From the NCBI GenBank assembly GCA_021299385.1, contig JAJTGZ010000029.1, positions 1-44,144 on the forward strand: DNA of 44,144 nucleotides, given 5' to 3'. Source of the DNA: Phycisphaeraceae bacterium (GTDB lineage: Bacteria; Planctomycetota; Phycisphaerae; Phycisphaerales; UBA1924). The position numbers were made by a program, and so were the translations under genes. Shown piece by piece: positions 16,096 through 24,298 of the stretch (positions are counted from its first letter, which is position 1; every line of letters begins with the position of its first letter). The notes below the pieces were generated by a model. It did not search any database and was not told the origin of the DNA. It worked only from the letters and a program-made list of their open reading frames with translations.

Positions 16096-16366
16096 AGACG
16101 GCTCCGCAAAGGGTGATGAAAAACGAGTGGCCAAGGGACAAGCGAGTCGCAGAGTGCGGCCGCCTGTATAGACCCCAGCATGACATGTACGCCAGGGAGA
16201 TGAAACGGGATCGGGAGCGTTAAAGTGTACCGACTCGGACCTGCCTATACGTACAAGTATCGTTCGTTTCTCAGCAGATGCCAGTTTCCATCCAAAAAGA
16301 TCAAAATGTATTTCCACCCCCCGGCACCCTGCCGGGTGGGATGGGCAACGACAATGAGGTAGCCCC

Positions 16367-18541
16367 ATGCGATCAAAGCACGGAATGTTTGTTTGGGTTT
16401 TGATATTAGTGGGTCTGTGTGTTGGTGCTTGGGGGGGTGAGCCTGGGGGTGGAGGTTCGGGGGTGAAGTTGACGGCACTCTCAGCCGGGTATGGGCTGGT
16501 GGACGTGCAGGCCCTGCTGGAGCCTGGGGTTCGCGGGCGTGTGGTGGTGCAGGGGGGGGTGGTGTCGGCACCGCTGGAGGTGGTTGATGGGCCGGGGGCT
16601 GGGGCCGGGGGTGGCCAAGGTGGTGGCCAAGCGGGCGTAGATGGTGGGGGGTGGAGGGTGGTTGCCACGGGGTCGCTGGCTTCGCTCGAGCCTGCGGCGG
16701 AGGTGCGGGTGCCTGACTGGGCGATGGGTGCGGTCTGGTATCAGGTCTTCCCGGAGCGGTTCTGTAATGGTGAGCCGGGCAATGACCCGGAGCCTGGGGT
16801 GGGGGTGTTTTTGAAGCAGTGGGGGAGTGTTTGGGATGAGGTGGAGTTGGCGGAGCTGGAGGGTGCGCGGGTGGAGGCGGGGGGGTTGTCCCCTTGGAGG
16901 TCGGCGCTTGCCCCTGGGGATAGCAGTGGGCTGCACCGGGCGGTGGTTTTTCGGCGCCGGTATGGTGGGGACTTGCAGGGGGTGGTGCAGAGGTTGGATG
17001 CGATTGCGGAACTGGGGGTTACGGGTTTGTATTTGACGCCGATTTTTCGGGCCGCGAGTTTGCACAAGTATGACGCGGCGGACTTTCGGCACATCGACGA
17101 CCCGCTGGCGGGGCCTGGGCCTGTGCCGAGGATGGAGGATGGGTCTAGGCGCTGGCATGAGCCTGGCGAGAGTGAGGACCCGCGGACGTGGACGTGGACG
17201 CCGGCGGATTTGTATGTGCGCGACACGTTCATCCCGGCGGTGCGTGGGCGCGGGTTGCGGATCATCTTTGATGGCGTGTGGAACCACACCGGGCGTGAGT
17301 TTCATGCGTTTGCGGACTTGCTTGAGCGGGGGAAGGAGTCGGCGTATGCGGGGTGGTACGACGTGCAGTTTGCCCCGCCGATGGACCAGCGCCCGGCTGG
17401 GATCGCCGAGTCGATTGCGCACCTGCCGGCGGGGGCGCTGATGGGCTGGCGTGCTTGGGATAGTCGCAACGGGGGGTTGCCGGCGTTTACGCAGCGGCGC
17501 GTCGGTGAGGGGGATCGTGTGGCGTTGCGTGAGCAGGGCCGGCCCAAGAGCGGGATTCCGATGCCCAGGCAGACGGACCTTGCGCCGGGGCCAAAGCAGT
17601 TGGTGATGGATGTTACAAGCAGGTGGATGGACCCGTTTGGGGATGGGTCCAGGCGCTCGGGGATTGATGGTTGGCGTCTGGATGTGGCGCCGGATGTGGG
17701 GCTGCCGTTCTGGCGCGATTGGCGGAGGCATGTCAAGGGGATCAACCCCGACGCGCTGTTGATCGGTGAGATTTGGTACCCGGGGTGGGACTATTTCCAC
17801 GGCGTGGCGTTCGATGGGCAGATGAACTATCCGTTTGCGCGGGCCGTGGTGGCGTTCTTGCAGATGCAGCCGACGATCGATGCGGAGGCCTTGGGGCGAA
17901 GGCTCAGGCAGGTCTTCATCAACGACGCGACGACGGACCTTGTGCAGATGAACGTGCTGACGAGCCACGACACGGATCGGCTGGCCTCGTGCCTGTTCAA
18001 CAGCCCGGCGGACTATGACCAGTCGGGGGCCGTTGGGCCTGGGAGTATCTATAACCAGGGGCTGCCCCCTGCGGAGGTGTTCAGGCGTGTGGAGTTGGCG
18101 GTGGCGATCCAGGCGACGTACCAGGGTTCGCCGATGATTTATTACGGGGAGGAGTGGGGGATGCACGGTGCGGACGACCCGCACTCGCGTAAACCTGTGC
18201 CCTGGCCTGATGGACCGGCGATGCAGAACCCGGCCGACGCGGGGCAGAGCGCGGTGCGGGAGGTCTTTATCAAGTGGTTTACCCTTCGGCAGCACGCGGT
18301 GGTGGGGCCGGTGTTGCGGCTGGGTGGGACCCGGCACGTGGCCAGCGGGTCGCCTGGGGTGTTTGTGTTTGACCGGTTTTTGAACGGGCGTGTGGTGCGT
18401 GTGGGGATCAACCGGGGTGAGGGGCCTGTGCGTGTGAAGTTGGGCAAGGGTGCGACGGCGGTGGTTGGGCCGGGGGCGGGGGAGGGGGGTGCGGAGTTGG
18501 GCGCGGGTGAGGGTGGGGTGTGGACGTGGGAACAGGAGTAA
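16367..18541 (+). CDS. Secreted alpha-amylase family protein (GH13, neopullulanase-like)
   Basis: A 724-residue protein with a signal peptide ([19 protein letters not shown]). After a low-complexity Gly-rich N-terminal region the GH13 barrel starts at [13 protein letters not shown]. Conserved regions are visible: FDGVWNHTG (region I), [10 protein letters not shown] with the nucleophile D439 (II), [10 protein letters not shown] with the acid/base E468 (III) and TSHDTD with D535 (IV). The opening and the order of motifs resemble cyclomaltodextrinase/neopullulanase enzymes, which hydrolyse alpha-glucans or cyclodextrins. The start is supported by GAGGT eight bases upstream. The enzyme probably acts in the periplasm or outside the cell. 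It is divergent from the prepilin gene. Confidence 0.94.
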   Translation: MRSKHGMFVWVLILVGLCVGAWGGEPGGGGSGVKLTALSAGYGLVDVQALLEPGVRGRVVVQGGVVSAPLEVVDGPGAGAGGGQGGGQAGVDGGGWRVVATGSLASLEPAAEVRVPDWAMGAVWYQVFPERFCNGEPGNDPEPGVGVFLKQWGSVWDEVELAELEGARVEAGGLSPWRSALAPGDSSGLHRAVVFRRRYGGDLQGVVQRLDAIAELGVTGLYLTPIFRAASLHKYDAADFRHIDDPLAGPGPVPRMEDGSRRWHEPGESEDPRTWTWTPADLYVRDTFIPAVRGRGLRIIFDGVWNHTGREFHAFADLLERGKESAYAGWYDVQFAPPMDQRPAGIAESIAHLPAGALMGWRAWDSRNGGLPAFTQRRVGEGDRVALREQGRPKSGIPMPRQTDLAPGPKQLVMDVTSRWMDPFGDGSRRSGIDGWRLDVAPDVGLPFWRDWRRHVKGINPDALLIGEIWYPGWDYFHGVAFDGQMNYPFARAVVAFLQMQPTIDAEALGRRLRQVFINDATTDLVQMNVLTSHDTDRLASCLFNSPADYDQSGAVGPGSIYNQGLPPAEVFRRVELAVAIQATYQGSPMIYYGEEWGMHGADDPHSRKPVPWPDGPAMQNPADAGQSAVREVFIKWFTLRQHAVVGPVLRLGGTRHVASGSPGVFVFDRFLNGRVVRVGINRGEGPVRVKLGKGATAVVGPGAGEGGAELGAGEGGVWTWEQE

Positions 18542-18753
18542 GGGTTTTCAGAGGGGTGGGGTGTGTATTGGAGCAAATTCTCTGGAAATCTGTTTTTATC
18601 GTTGCCGGGGGGGTTTTTTGACATTATCTTGATCTGCCGTGTCAGCCGGTTTTGCATGCAGGCGTTTGGTGTGATTGCAGCGTAGTAGCCTGCTGGCCAG
18701 TCTGGCTGTGTCTGTTCAACCCGTTCCGTTTTTCTGATACAGGAGTTTTTACG

Positions 18754-20961
18754 ATGCGGAAGCAACAACAATGTGTTCATGCGGTGGCCCTGACGATGCT
18801 TGCTGGCACGATGGCCTCTGCGGCTGTAACGGTCGATGGGAGGCTGACGCCGGGGGACAACTATGGCGCGGCCAAGTGGGTCAACACGGTCCCGACGGGC
18901 TTCGGCGACAACGTCGCGGGCCAGGGCTCCGACCCCGGCAACCCGTCTACGGCCACGACAGGCGTTGAGTTTGCGATCCCGTACTCGGCTCTTGGCTATT
19001 CGGGTGGGGCGTTGAAGATCTCGGCGTTTATCACCGGTGGTGGTGGGTTCATCTCCAACCAGTTTCTCGGGTCGCTGCCACTGCCCACCAACAACCTGGG
19101 CGGCAACGAGCGTAACAGGGACATGAACTCGATCGCGGGGGACCAATTCGTCTCCTTCACTCCCGCGGAGGCGGCCGTGCCGGTGATCGACGGGGCCCAG
19201 GACACCCTTTACGGCAGCGCCAAGGCGTTGCAGGGGAACTTCACGCAGTTCGGGAACGCCACCAACGGCGACGTGGTCGTGGCCAATGGTGGATCGGAGA
19301 TCAACGGCCTGTATGTTGTGCGCAACGACGCCACGCAGACGCTGACGGTCCTGCTTACGGGGAACCTTCAGAACAACGGGAACCGGCTGAACATCTTCTT
19401 TGACACCGTCGCCGGTGGTCAGAACCGCATCCTGCAGACGACCGGGTGGCTGGGCAACTATGGCTCGGACAACGGGACCAACGGCTTCACGTTTGACACA
19501 GGCTTTGAGGCCGACTATGCCCTGAGCATCAACTGTACCGGCGGTAATACGCCGAGGATCTTTTTCGATGCGGCGACCTTGCCGACGGACGTTGGTGCGA
19601 CCACCTCGTACCTCGGCTTCGCGAACTTCCCATCTGGTAGCGGGTTCGATGCGCCGGTGCTGACACCGCCCGAAGACGGCCCAGCATCGGCGATCCGCGC
19701 GACGATCAACAACAGCAATACCCTCGGCGTGTCGGCTTCCCTGGGGGGCAACCCCGCGCCCAACCAGTTCCTGGCCTATGGCTCGGAGTTCAACGGTGTC
19801 TTTGCCAAGATCGAAGGTGGCAAGCTGTTCGTGCTCGTTACGGGCAATCTCGAGAGCAGCTTCAACAAGGCGAGCTTCTTCTTTGACGTGGCCGCGGGCG
19901 GGCAGAACCGCCTGCGTGCGGCCTCCAACGTGCTGTTCAACTATGTGGGCAACACGACGGGGGACTTTGGCGCGTTGCAGAACATGGGCGGCGCGGACAC
20001 CGACTTTGTGCTCATCAACCCGGACGACCCGGCGGCTGGTTACACCAACACCTCGGGCCTGAAGTTCGACAGCGACTTTGCTGCCGACTATTGGTTCGCG
20101 TTGGGCAACGGTGGGAACACCCCTGAGAGTGTGGAGCTCTATGGCAACTCGGCGGTGCTGCGTACTGGCGGTCGTCGTGAGACCACCAACGGCTCGGCGA
20201 TGGACTACCGGTCATACTCCGGTGGGCTGGTCAACGGGAATCCCCCGGCGACGACGCCCTCGCCGGTGGTCTTTGCTGGGCCGACGATCAACCCCTTGCT
20301 GGACCCAACGTTCGGGTTCCCGCTCGATGGGGACAAGGAGGCGCAGTACGCCCCGCGTGTCAATGCCGACGTGATGGCCAACGCCGACCCTGCCCTGCGG
20401 GTGCCGGTGGCCAACCTCATCGCGTTGAAGCTGGACAACAGCAACATCGGTGGTGTAACGGCGACGACCGGGTCGGCGGCCGCGGCTGCTGCGGTTACGA
20501 CGGGTATGGAGTTCTCGATCGACCTGGCCGAGCTGGGCTGGGACGAGACCTCGGAGATCAAACTTGCAGGGTTCATCAGCAACGACGGGTACACCTTCAT
20601 CTCCAACCAGATCATCGGGTCAAGCTGGGACGGCACGGGGACGGCCCCGGCCAACGCCGGGAGCTCGCGTGTTGTGGACTTCTCCAACGACACCGCCTTC
20701 CCAGGCAAGCAGTGGATATCCCTGACGGCAGCGGTGAACCCCTGCCCGAACCCGAGCAACATCTCAGGCCCTGGGCAGAACACCACCGCGATCGACGGCG
20801 AGTTGACGGCCGACGACATCATCGTCTTCCTCAACCGCTTCTTCGCGGGCAACCTGCTCAGCGACGTCTCTGGCCCTGGGCAGAACACCACAGCGCTCGA
20901 CGGGGAGCTGACGGCCGACGATATCATCGTCTTCCTGAACCGGTTCTTTGCGGGGTGCTGA
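18754..20961 (+). CDS. Secreted protein with duplicated modules and a GC-type dockerin C-terminus
   Basis: A 735-residue protein; the start follows AGGAG by eight bases. It has a signal peptide (ALTMLAGTMASAAV). A first module (VDGRLTPGDNYGAAKWVNT to VSFTPA) is related to a C-terminal module containing MEFSIDLAELGWDETSEIKL and FISNQIIGSSW. Between them are two copies of another module, recognisable by LLTGNLQNNGNRLNIFFDTV and LVTGNLESSFNKASFFFDVA. The C-terminus has two 29-residue dockerin-like halves, GPGQNTTAIDGELTADDIIV and its near copy, ending in Ala-Gly-Cys. This is the C-terminus known in Phycisphaerae as a GC-type dockerin, probably a sorting or anchoring signal. Function unknown; a carbohydrate-binding-like fold is possible. 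Confidence 0.85.
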   Translation: MRKQQQCVHAVALTMLAGTMASAAVTVDGRLTPGDNYGAAKWVNTVPTGFGDNVAGQGSDPGNPSTATTGVEFAIPYSALGYSGGALKISAFITGGGGFISNQFLGSLPLPTNNLGGNERNRDMNSIAGDQFVSFTPAEAAVPVIDGAQDTLYGSAKALQGNFTQFGNATNGDVVVANGGSEINGLYVVRNDATQTLTVLLTGNLQNNGNRLNIFFDTVAGGQNRILQTTGWLGNYGSDNGTNGFTFDTGFEADYALSINCTGGNTPRIFFDAATLPTDVGATTSYLGFANFPSGSGFDAPVLTPPEDGPASAIRATINNSNTLGVSASLGGNPAPNQFLAYGSEFNGVFAKIEGGKLFVLVTGNLESSFNKASFFFDVAAGGQNRLRAASNVLFNYVGNTTGDFGALQNMGGADTDFVLINPDDPAAGYTNTSGLKFDSDFAADYWFALGNGGNTPESVELYGNSAVLRTGGRRETTNGSAMDYRSYSGGLVNGNPPATTPSPVVFAGPTINPLLDPTFGFPLDGDKEAQYAPRVNADVMANADPALRVPVANLIALKLDNSNIGGVTATTGSAAAAAAVTTGMEFSIDLAELGWDETSEIKLAGFISNDGYTFISNQIIGSSWDGTGTAPANAGSSRVVDFSNDTAFPGKQWISLTAAVNPCPNPSNISGPGQNTTAIDGELTADDIIVFLNRFFAGNLLSDVSGPGQNTTALDGELTADDIIVFLNRFFAGC

Positions 20962-20968
20962 GTGGGGA

Positions 20969-21086
20969 GGGGTTAGGGGTTGGGTTTTAGGGGTTAGGGT
21001 CAGGCAAATGCAAAGACCTTTCAACCTCGGACCTAACACCTAACACCTAACACCTAACACCTAGAACCTAACACCTAGAACCTAGA
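20969..21086. repeat. Period-7 inverted-array element
   Basis: The left arm has five 7-base units: GGGGTTA, GGGGTTG, GGTTTTA, GGGGTTA, GGGTCAG (20969-21003). The right arm has eight: ACCTAAC four times, ACCTAGA, ACCTAAC, ACCTAGA, ACCTAGA (21031-21086). The arms are inverses at most positions and are separated by 27 bases. It lies directly after the dockerin gene and before its terminator. Confidence 0.88.
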
Positions 21087-21094
21087 AACAAACC

Positions 21095-21124
21095 AACCCC
21101 GGGCCAGATGGCCCGGGGTTTTTT
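21095..21124 (+). terminator. Intrinsic terminator of the dockerin-protein gene
   Basis: An 11-base perfect stem AACCCCGGGCC with GGCCCGGGGTT has an AGAT loop and is followed by TTTTGTTTTG. The preceding inverted array would lie within the 3' untranslated region. Confidence 0.93.
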
Positions 21125-21157
21125 GTTTTGCGTTGGGGTGGCGATTGGGCGGAACGA

Positions 21158-21201
21158 AACCCACCCCTGCCCGTGCCGGCCAGGATGTTCTGGGGGGGGT
21201 C
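21158..21201 (+). repeat. 3'-end hairpin repeat, copy 7 (long loop, diverged)
   Basis: AACCCACCCCTGCCCGTGCC is followed by the inner GGCCAGGATGTTCTGG and a G8 run. It forms a tandem pair with copy 8, repeating the arrangement 3' of mscL. Confidence 0.75.
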
Positions 21202-21261
21202 TGGGTAAGCCGGACTTCCGGGCCGGGCGTTTTGGTTTTTGTTGCAGATATTGCCCGTGCC

Positions 21262-21297
21262 AACCCCACCCCTGCCCCTCCCCTCGGGGGAGGGGTT
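21262..21297 (+). repeat. 3'-end hairpin/G-quadruplex repeat, copy 8, with extended flank
   Basis: A perfect short-loop copy. The similarity to copy 10 extends about 59 bases further left (from 21203, matching 25008), giving a unit of 92-95 bases that includes the shared GCCGGGCGTT and ATTGCCCG. It lies 26 bases from the stop of the short aldehyde dehydrogenase gene that reads into it. Confidence 0.88.
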
Positions 21298-21323
21298 ATC
21301 AGAAAATGCAAACCTTCATTTGT

Positions 21324-22181
21324 TTACCACCCCACGGGGTGCCAGACGGTTTTGATCTCGGCGAGGGCTTCGATCGTGGCTAGGGTCTGCCAGCGGGTGT
21401 TGTCGAGCCAGTCGGAACCGGGCAGGATCGTTACGCGTTTGAGGTTCTCGGCTGCGCCTTCTTGGAGCGTGCGGGCGTGCTCGTCGGTCAGGCCCGCGGC
21501 GAGGACGGCGTCGATGTCGCGGTGCTTGGCGACCACGGGCAGCAGGTCGGCCAGGTCGGCGGTGAGGATGTTGGCCGTGCCGGGGGGGAGGTCGCAGGTG
21601 GCCAGCACCTCGCCGAGGGTGGAGGGGATGGGGGCGAAGGCGGGTGTGATGAGCACGCACGCGGCGCCGGTGGCAAGCACGGGGAGCATGAGCGACAGCA
21701 TCGGCAGCAGCGCCGGGGCGGCAGGGCAGGCGATGGCGACGACGCCGACGGGCTCGGGCGTGCTCAGGTTCCAGTACGGCCCGGCGACGGGGTTTTGCGT
21801 GCCGAGGATGTGGGTCCACTTGTCGGCCCACCCGGCGAAGTAGACGGCGCGGTCGATGGAGGCGGCGAACTGCTCGTGGGCGTCGGCCTCGCCGGCGTGC
21901 GTGAGCAGGTCGATGAACTCGGCACGGCGGGTCTGGAGCATCTCGGCCAGGCGGTAGAGGACCTGTGCGCGGTTGTAGGCCGTGGCGGACTTCCACTTGC
22001 CCAGGCCAGCGCGGGCGGCGAGCACGGCGTCGCGGAGGTCCTTTCGGCTGGCGCGGCAGGCGTGCCCGAGGATGCTGCCGTCGTTGGAGGTGATGACGGC
22101 GGTGCGGCCGCTCTCAGAGCGTGGGAAGGTGCCGTGGATGTAGAGTTTGTAGGTTTTCTGTACGTTGAGGCGGTCGGGCAT
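21324..22181 (-). CDS. Short aldehyde dehydrogenase-family protein without the catalytic domain
   Basis: A 285-residue protein; typical aldehyde dehydrogenases have about 480. It starts at ATG 22179-22181 with the segment RLNVQKTYKLYIHGTFPRSE, known from the second, shorter member of aldehyde dehydrogenase pairs next to deoC in actinobacteria. It keeps the NAD-binding half (VGVVAIACPAAPAL, GTANILTAD) and the family's C-terminal EIKTVWHPVGW, but has no segment with the catalytic Cys. It is therefore probably a non-catalytic partner rather than a recent truncation, because both ends are intact. No deoC or full-length partner is in the window. The ribosome site is unclear. Confidence 0.8.
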   Translation of the reverse strand: MPDRLNVQKTYKLYIHGTFPRSESGRTAVITSNDGSILGHACRASRKDLRDAVLAARAGLGKWKSATAYNRAQVLYRLAEMLQTRRAEFIDLLTHAGEADAHEQFAASIDRAVYFAGWADKWTHILGTQNPVAGPYWNLSTPEPVGVVAIACPAAPALLPMLSLMLPVLATGAACVLITPAFAPIPSTLGEVLATCDLPPGTANILTADLADLLPVVAKHRDIDAVLAAGLTDEHARTLQEGAAENLKRVTILPGSDWLDNTRWQTLATIEALAEIKTVWHPVGW

Positions 22182-22200
22182 GGGGGAGGGTAGGGGGTGG

Positions 22201-22350
22201 AAATGGGCAAATGGGCAAATGGGCAAATGATGAAGTGGCAGAGTGGCAAAGGAGCAGAGTGGCAGAGTGAAAGCGTGAATATAACACGGCTTGATTTGGT
22301 GATTTGACAATTTGGCTATTTGTCCATTTGACCATTTGGTTATTTGATAA
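22201..22350. repeat. Period-8 inverted-array element
   Basis: The left arm has AAATGGGC three times and AAATGATG, then a second block of AGTGGCAG-type octamers (22234-22273). The right arm has seven octamers in exact register, TTTG followed by three variable bases and A (22295-22350). CAAAT on the left pairs with ATTTG on the right. The right arm abuts hairpin copy 9. No gene lies between the aldehyde dehydrogenase and YdjY genes. Confidence 0.9.
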
Positions 22351-22384
22351 TCCCTCCCTGCCAGAACTATCTTGGGGAGGGGTT
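22351..22384 (+). repeat. 3'-end hairpin repeat, copy 9 (long loop, left end missing)
   Basis: TCCCTCCCTGCCAGAACTAT is followed by CTTGGGGAGGGGTT. The ACCCCACCCC part present in other copies is absent, and the octamer array begins exactly where it would be. One base separates it from the stop codon of the YdjY gene. Confidence 0.8.
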
Positions 22385-22385
22385 A

Positions 22386-23474
22386 TCAGCGGTCGGCGTT
22401 GATCGGGAGCAGGCGGACGGTTACGGCGGTGCCGATTTTGGGGAGGGTTTCCTTGCGTGCGATCCAGACCGGCTCGGCGATGTTGGCCTCGGGTGAGAAG
22501 CCTGCGCGTGGGGCGATGGTCTCGCTGCCGAAGGTTGCCAGCCCGATGAGCGTGCCGGTGCCGTCGGCGTCGTAGACCTCGGTGGTGGTGCCGTTGTTGT
22601 TGGCTTTGGGCAGGAAGCGTGAGCCGGCGAAGACCCACTGCTGGTCGGGGAGCGTCTTGCCGGTCTTGGCGTTGATGATGAGCTCTTCGACGCGGCGTGT
22701 GGTGGTCTGGTTGTCGGCCTTGAAGAGGATTTCGATGCGGAGCGCGGGGCCTGTGGCGGGCTTGGGTGCCGAGGGGTCCAGGCGCTCTGGGGTGCCTGGT
22801 TCCAGGCCGAGCAGGAGGAGCGCGGCGTGGATGTGCGAGGGCTTTGCGCTGGTTACCACCAGCGACTCGTGCTCGCGCGAGTCGCGCGTGCAGGCGATGA
22901 GTTCGAGGTAGACGTTGGGTGCGCCGGGGTCGTGGGCGTCGATGGGGATGGTGCCGTCAAACTCGACAAAACGCTGGACGCGATCGACGCGCACGGCGGG
23001 GAAGAGTTGGACGGGACCTTGCGCGGGGGTTGGCGCGGGGGTGGGTGTCTTTGGTGGTGTCGGTGGCTCGGGCTGTGGAGGTGGTGTGGGCGTGTGCTCG
23101 CGCACGGCGAGTGGTTGGGCGAGCTTCCAGGGGGTTGATTCGGGGGTGGTTTCTGATGTGGATTCTGTCCTCGGCTCTGCTCGGGTGGGTTCTGCGATTG
23201 GTTGTGGGTTGGGGTTGAGTGGGCGTGTGCTGGCGGTGCCGCCGGGGGGTTTGGGTGCGGGCGTGATGGCCTCGGGCGTGGGGGGTGTGGGCGTTGGGCC
23301 AGTCCGGCTGACGAGCGTGCGCGCGGTGGCGGTTGGTGCCTGCTCGGCGGGGGTGAGTGTGGGTATCGGCCTGATCGTCTGGGGTTGCGCGGGGGTGCTC
23401 TCGGCGCTGGTGCAGGCGTGCATCAGGAGCATGGGCAAGAGAAGTGTTGTGAGAATGGGCAGCACCCGTGGCAT
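22386..23474 (-). CDS. YdjY-domain lipoprotein with a Pro/Thr-rich linker
   Basis: A 362-residue protein. The N-terminal signal PILTTLLLPMLLMHAC suggests a lipid-anchored Cys near residue 21. Residues about 25-155 are a low-complexity Pro/Thr/Glu-rich linker (TPTPPPQPEPPTPPKTPTPA). The C-terminal domain matches the YdjY pattern: VRVDRVQRFVEFDGTIPID, LELIACTRDSREHESLVVT, then KPSHIHAALLLLGLEPG. YdjY domains are common in planctomycete secreted proteins, with no known activity. The start ATG lacks a strong ribosome site. The stop codon sits against hairpin repeat copy 9. The long linker implies the domain is held away from the membrane. Confidence 0.88.
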   Translation of the reverse strand: MPRVLPILTTLLLPMLLMHACTSAESTPAQPQTIRPIPTLTPAEQAPTATARTLVSRTGPTPTPPTPEAITPAPKPPGGTASTRPLNPNPQPIAEPTRAEPRTESTSETTPESTPWKLAQPLAVREHTPTPPPQPEPPTPPKTPTPAPTPAQGPVQLFPAVRVDRVQRFVEFDGTIPIDAHDPGAPNVYLELIACTRDSREHESLVVTSAKPSHIHAALLLLGLEPGTPERLDPSAPKPATGPALRIEILFKADNQTTTRRVEELIINAKTGKTLPDQQWVFAGSRFLPKANNNGTTTEVYDADGTGTLIGLATFGSETIAPRAGFSPEANIAEPVWIARKETLPKIGTAVTVRLLPINADR

Positions 23475-23518
23475 GGGGGATCATTCGCCGGGTGTGGTGC
23501 TGGAGTGGGCCTGGGCAG

Positions 23519-23596
23519 AGGCAGGCTGGGAAGCCTGCCCCACCCTAAGAGGCAGGCTGGGAAGCCTGCCCCACCAGATAGAAGATTGCCCCACCT
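23519..23596. repeat. Tandem palindromic repeat with core GGCTGGGAAGCC
   Basis: Two near-identical units of GGCAGGCTGGGAAGCCTGCC plus CCACC lie in tandem, followed by a third partial unit (TTGCCCCACC). Each forms a short hairpin. The same palindrome core (GGCTGGAAGCC or GGCTTCCAGCC) occurs at the ends of the period-9 elements and at 38388-38424. It separates the YdjY gene from the following lipoprotein gene. Confidence 0.85.
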
Positions 23597-23611
23597 GATG
23601 GAAGCTTGGGT

Positions 23612-24079
23612 TTACTTCCCGGCGTTTGCGGCTGGCTCGGGGAAGGGGAGGTTGGGCATGGGGACGCCCGGGGGCCTCATGTGGGCGGGGAACTCGGGGG
23701 TTGGGCGGAGCGTTACGTCCACACGCCGAGCGTTGGAGGGGGGGGCGTTGAAGGTGAACTGCGGGTCCCCTGAGGTTTGCCCGGCTGGCCAGATATCCCA
23801 GACCATTTTGTCGGGCGTTGCGGTGTTGGGCAGGCCCTCGTCTTTGTAGAAGCGCATCACCAGCTGCTTATCGACGGGTACTTCGGCGGTCCAGATCACT
23901 TGGTCGATGCGTGTGTCGATCACCGAGATCGTCTGCGGGTAGTCGGGCGTGGAGATGTAGGTAAACTGGTCTCGCGAGGCGAGCGGGCCGCCGGGGTACC
24001 AGAAGTTGTTGGCGCAGCCGGCAGAGGCGAGCGAGACGAGCACGGCGGAAGTCAGCAGGAGGGTAGGACGAGTAGGCAT
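23612..24079 (-). CDS. Lipoprotein, function unknown
   Basis: A 155-residue protein from ATG 24077-24079 with GGAG eight bases upstream. The signal peptide (PTLLLTSAVLVSLASAGC) ends in a lipobox with Cys22. The mature part has FWYPGGPLASRDQFTYISTP, then an alternating pattern suggesting a beta-sandwich (QTISVIDTRIDQVIWTAEVP, VDKQLVMRFYKDEG). The C-terminus is Pro-rich and disordered. I do not recognise a named family. It is followed on the same strand by the YdjY gene with 137 bases of palindromic repeats between, so co-transcription is possible but not shown. Confidence 0.78.
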   Translation of the reverse strand: MPTRPTLLLTSAVLVSLASAGCANNFWYPGGPLASRDQFTYISTPDYPQTISVIDTRIDQVIWTAEVPVDKQLVMRFYKDEGLPNTATPDKMVWDIWPAGQTSGDPQFTFNAPPSNARRVDVTLRPTPEFPAHMRPPGVPMPNLPFPEPAANAGK

Positions 24080-24298
24080 GGTGGGAGCTCCAAGTGCGTG
24101 CTGCGGGTGGGGTGCTGTGGGCATCGCGGGAGATTGTATCGGGCCGTGGGGGGGTAGCTCTCTAGAGGGTGTTGTTGGCTTTGGCCGAGTGCGGGCAGTG
24201 TATGGCGTGGGATTTCTGCGGGGTTGATGGGGGTGCGATACGATGATCGTGCTGGTGGAGCAGGTTCGGCGTTGGGTGCAGTTGTTGAGGAGATTTTC

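Noticed and set aside
18618-18645. Promoter starting with TTGACA upstream of the dockerin gene
   Set aside because: The -35 is perfect but no -10-like hexamer occurs at 16-18 bases.
20969-21086. Telomere-like sequence because of GGGGTTA/CCTAACA units
   Set aside because: It lies inside a bacterial chromosome segment between two genes, has both strands' versions in inverse orientation, and no contig end is near.
21324-22181. Aldehyde dehydrogenase pseudogene
   Set aside because: Both ends match the known short family, and the frame is intact with no remnant of the missing domain in the flanking DNA.
20969-22350. CRISPR array in the period-7 and period-8 tandem repeats
   Set aside because: Units are 7-8 bases with no spacers, no 25-40 base repeat and no cas genes nearby.
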